The translations under genes and the position numbers were made by a program. The notes beneath the pieces were generated by a model. The model did no database searches. It was not told the origin of the DNA and worked only from the letters and a program-made list of their open reading frames with translations. Below are positions 58,382 to 58,733 of a stretch of 58,733 nucleotides of DNA, one piece after another (the first letter of the stretch is position 1; every line of letters begins with the position of its first letter). The stretch covers positions 1-58,733 of the forward strand of contig NZ_BJLP01000022.1 in assembly GCF_006538705.1 (NCBI RefSeq). Reading direction: 5' to 3'. This DNA is from Cellulomonas uda. GTDB lineage: Bacteria; Actinomycetota; Actinomycetes; Actinomycetales; Cellulomonadaceae.

Positions 58382-58733
58382 TCTTCCGCCCTTCGTGCAC
58401 GGCGACGACGACGCGGGTCGGCTCGACGCCGACCAGCGTGCTGACCTCGTGCAGCTCCACGGCCCCCACCTGCGCGCGACGCGCCGCGCGGCGGCCGTTC
58501 TCGATCTCTTCCGCGGCACGGGCGCCCTTGAGCGCCACCAACATGCCGCCGGGCCGGATGAGCGGCGTCGCCCACCCGTACAGCTTCTCCATCGCGGCGA
58601 CAGCGCGGGTCGTGACCGCGTCGACCTGCAGGTCGAGAGCCTCCTGCGCCCGTGCTCTGCGCACCTCGGCGTTCGAGAGGCCGAGGTGCGCGACGACCTC
58701 GTTCAGCCAGTCCGTCCGCCGCTCCATCGGCTC
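58365..58733 (-). CDS. rsmG: 16S rRNA (guanine-N7)-methyltransferase RsmG, 5' end outside window
   Basis: Methylates G527 of 16S rRNA using AdoMet. The C-terminal ~122 residues are visible: PMERRTDWLNEVVAHLGLSNAEV, DAVTTRAVAAMEKLYGWATPLIRPGGMLVALKG and the end [27 protein letters not shown]. The frame is still open at the window edge; full proteins have about 210 residues. First visible gene of rsmG-parA-parB, the conserved origin-proximal order. Confidence 0.95.
   Translation of the reverse strand, partial: EPMERRTDWLNEVVAHLGLSNAEVRRARAQEALDLQVDAVTTRAVAAMEKLYGWATPLIRPGGMLVALKGARAAEEIENGRRAARRAQVGAVELHEVSTLVGVEPTRVVVAVHEGRKSVRKA

Noticed and set aside
58382..58519. Upstream extension of ParA to 58519.
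   Set aside because: These codons are an alternate frame of rsmG and encode Arg/Ser-rich sequence with no ParA similarity.

Overview
The window is very GC-rich, uses many GTG and some TTG starts, and carries a ribosomal-protein/dnaB cluster, a trxBA operon and a parAB region in the order typical of actinobacterial chromosomes. The secreted glycoside hydrolases (CBM13-GH62, GH31, GH13, a six-hairpin enzyme) make a Cellulomonadaceae-like plant-polymer degrader the best guess; this is inferred from gene content only. The right end (cca - NUDIX - DUF6049 - murJ - pseudokinase - trxB - trxA - ... - parB - parA - rsmG) matches the origin-proximal block of actinobacteria such as Mycobacterium tuberculosis Rv3907c-Rv3919c, so the window lies near oriC.

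Layout. 1-5.5 kb: type I restriction-modification operon hsdM-hsdS-hsdR on the minus strand (hsdR runs off the left edge). 5.8-16.3 kb: accessory genes (Cys-rich small protein, truncated DUF4268 protein, three GNAT acetyltransferases, an aminoglycoside-phosphotransferase-like kinase, an epimerase, secreted GH62, VanW protein, GT2). 16.4-25.6 kb: an alpha-glucan locus of a secreted six-hairpin glycosidase diverging from a GH31-GH13 operon. It is bordered by a broken CBM/PA14 fragment on the left and a repeat-rich gene-free scar on the right. 25.6-29.5 kb: dnaB interrupted by two inteins. The intein in the Walker A loop looks like a class 3 intein (Ala1, Trp/Cys/Thr signature) with an intact LAGLIDADG endonuclease and two Cys4 clusters. 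The other is a class 1 intein with a decayed endonuclease. A near-consensus LexA box and a cluster of DnaA-box-like 9-mers lie upstream. 29.5-37.5 kb: MATE transporter, rpsF-ssb-rpsR-rplI, a PASTA-bearing class A PBP, a PadR regulator and inositol-phosphate synthase. 37.6-38.8 kb: an AbiEi/DUF559 endonuclease-like gene between two almost identical long hairpins, the most cassette-like feature here. 38.8-42.7 kb: a SigE-type ECF sigma factor with a membrane partner, an MFS transporter and a lipoprotein. 42.7-58.7 kb: the conserved origin-proximal block.

How parts work together. DnaB becomes active only after both inteins splice, and its promoter region carries possible SOS and DnaA signals. 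trxBA has a textbook SigR/SigH promoter (GGGAAC-N18-GTTG), tying thioredoxin supply to disulfide stress. murJ and a separate pseudokinase gene correspond to the two halves of mycobacterial MviN. ParA, ParB and an intragenic parS form the segregation module. The PadR gene has a palindromic operator over its own predicted start point and overlaps ino1. All motif positions were read by eye; no database search was run.
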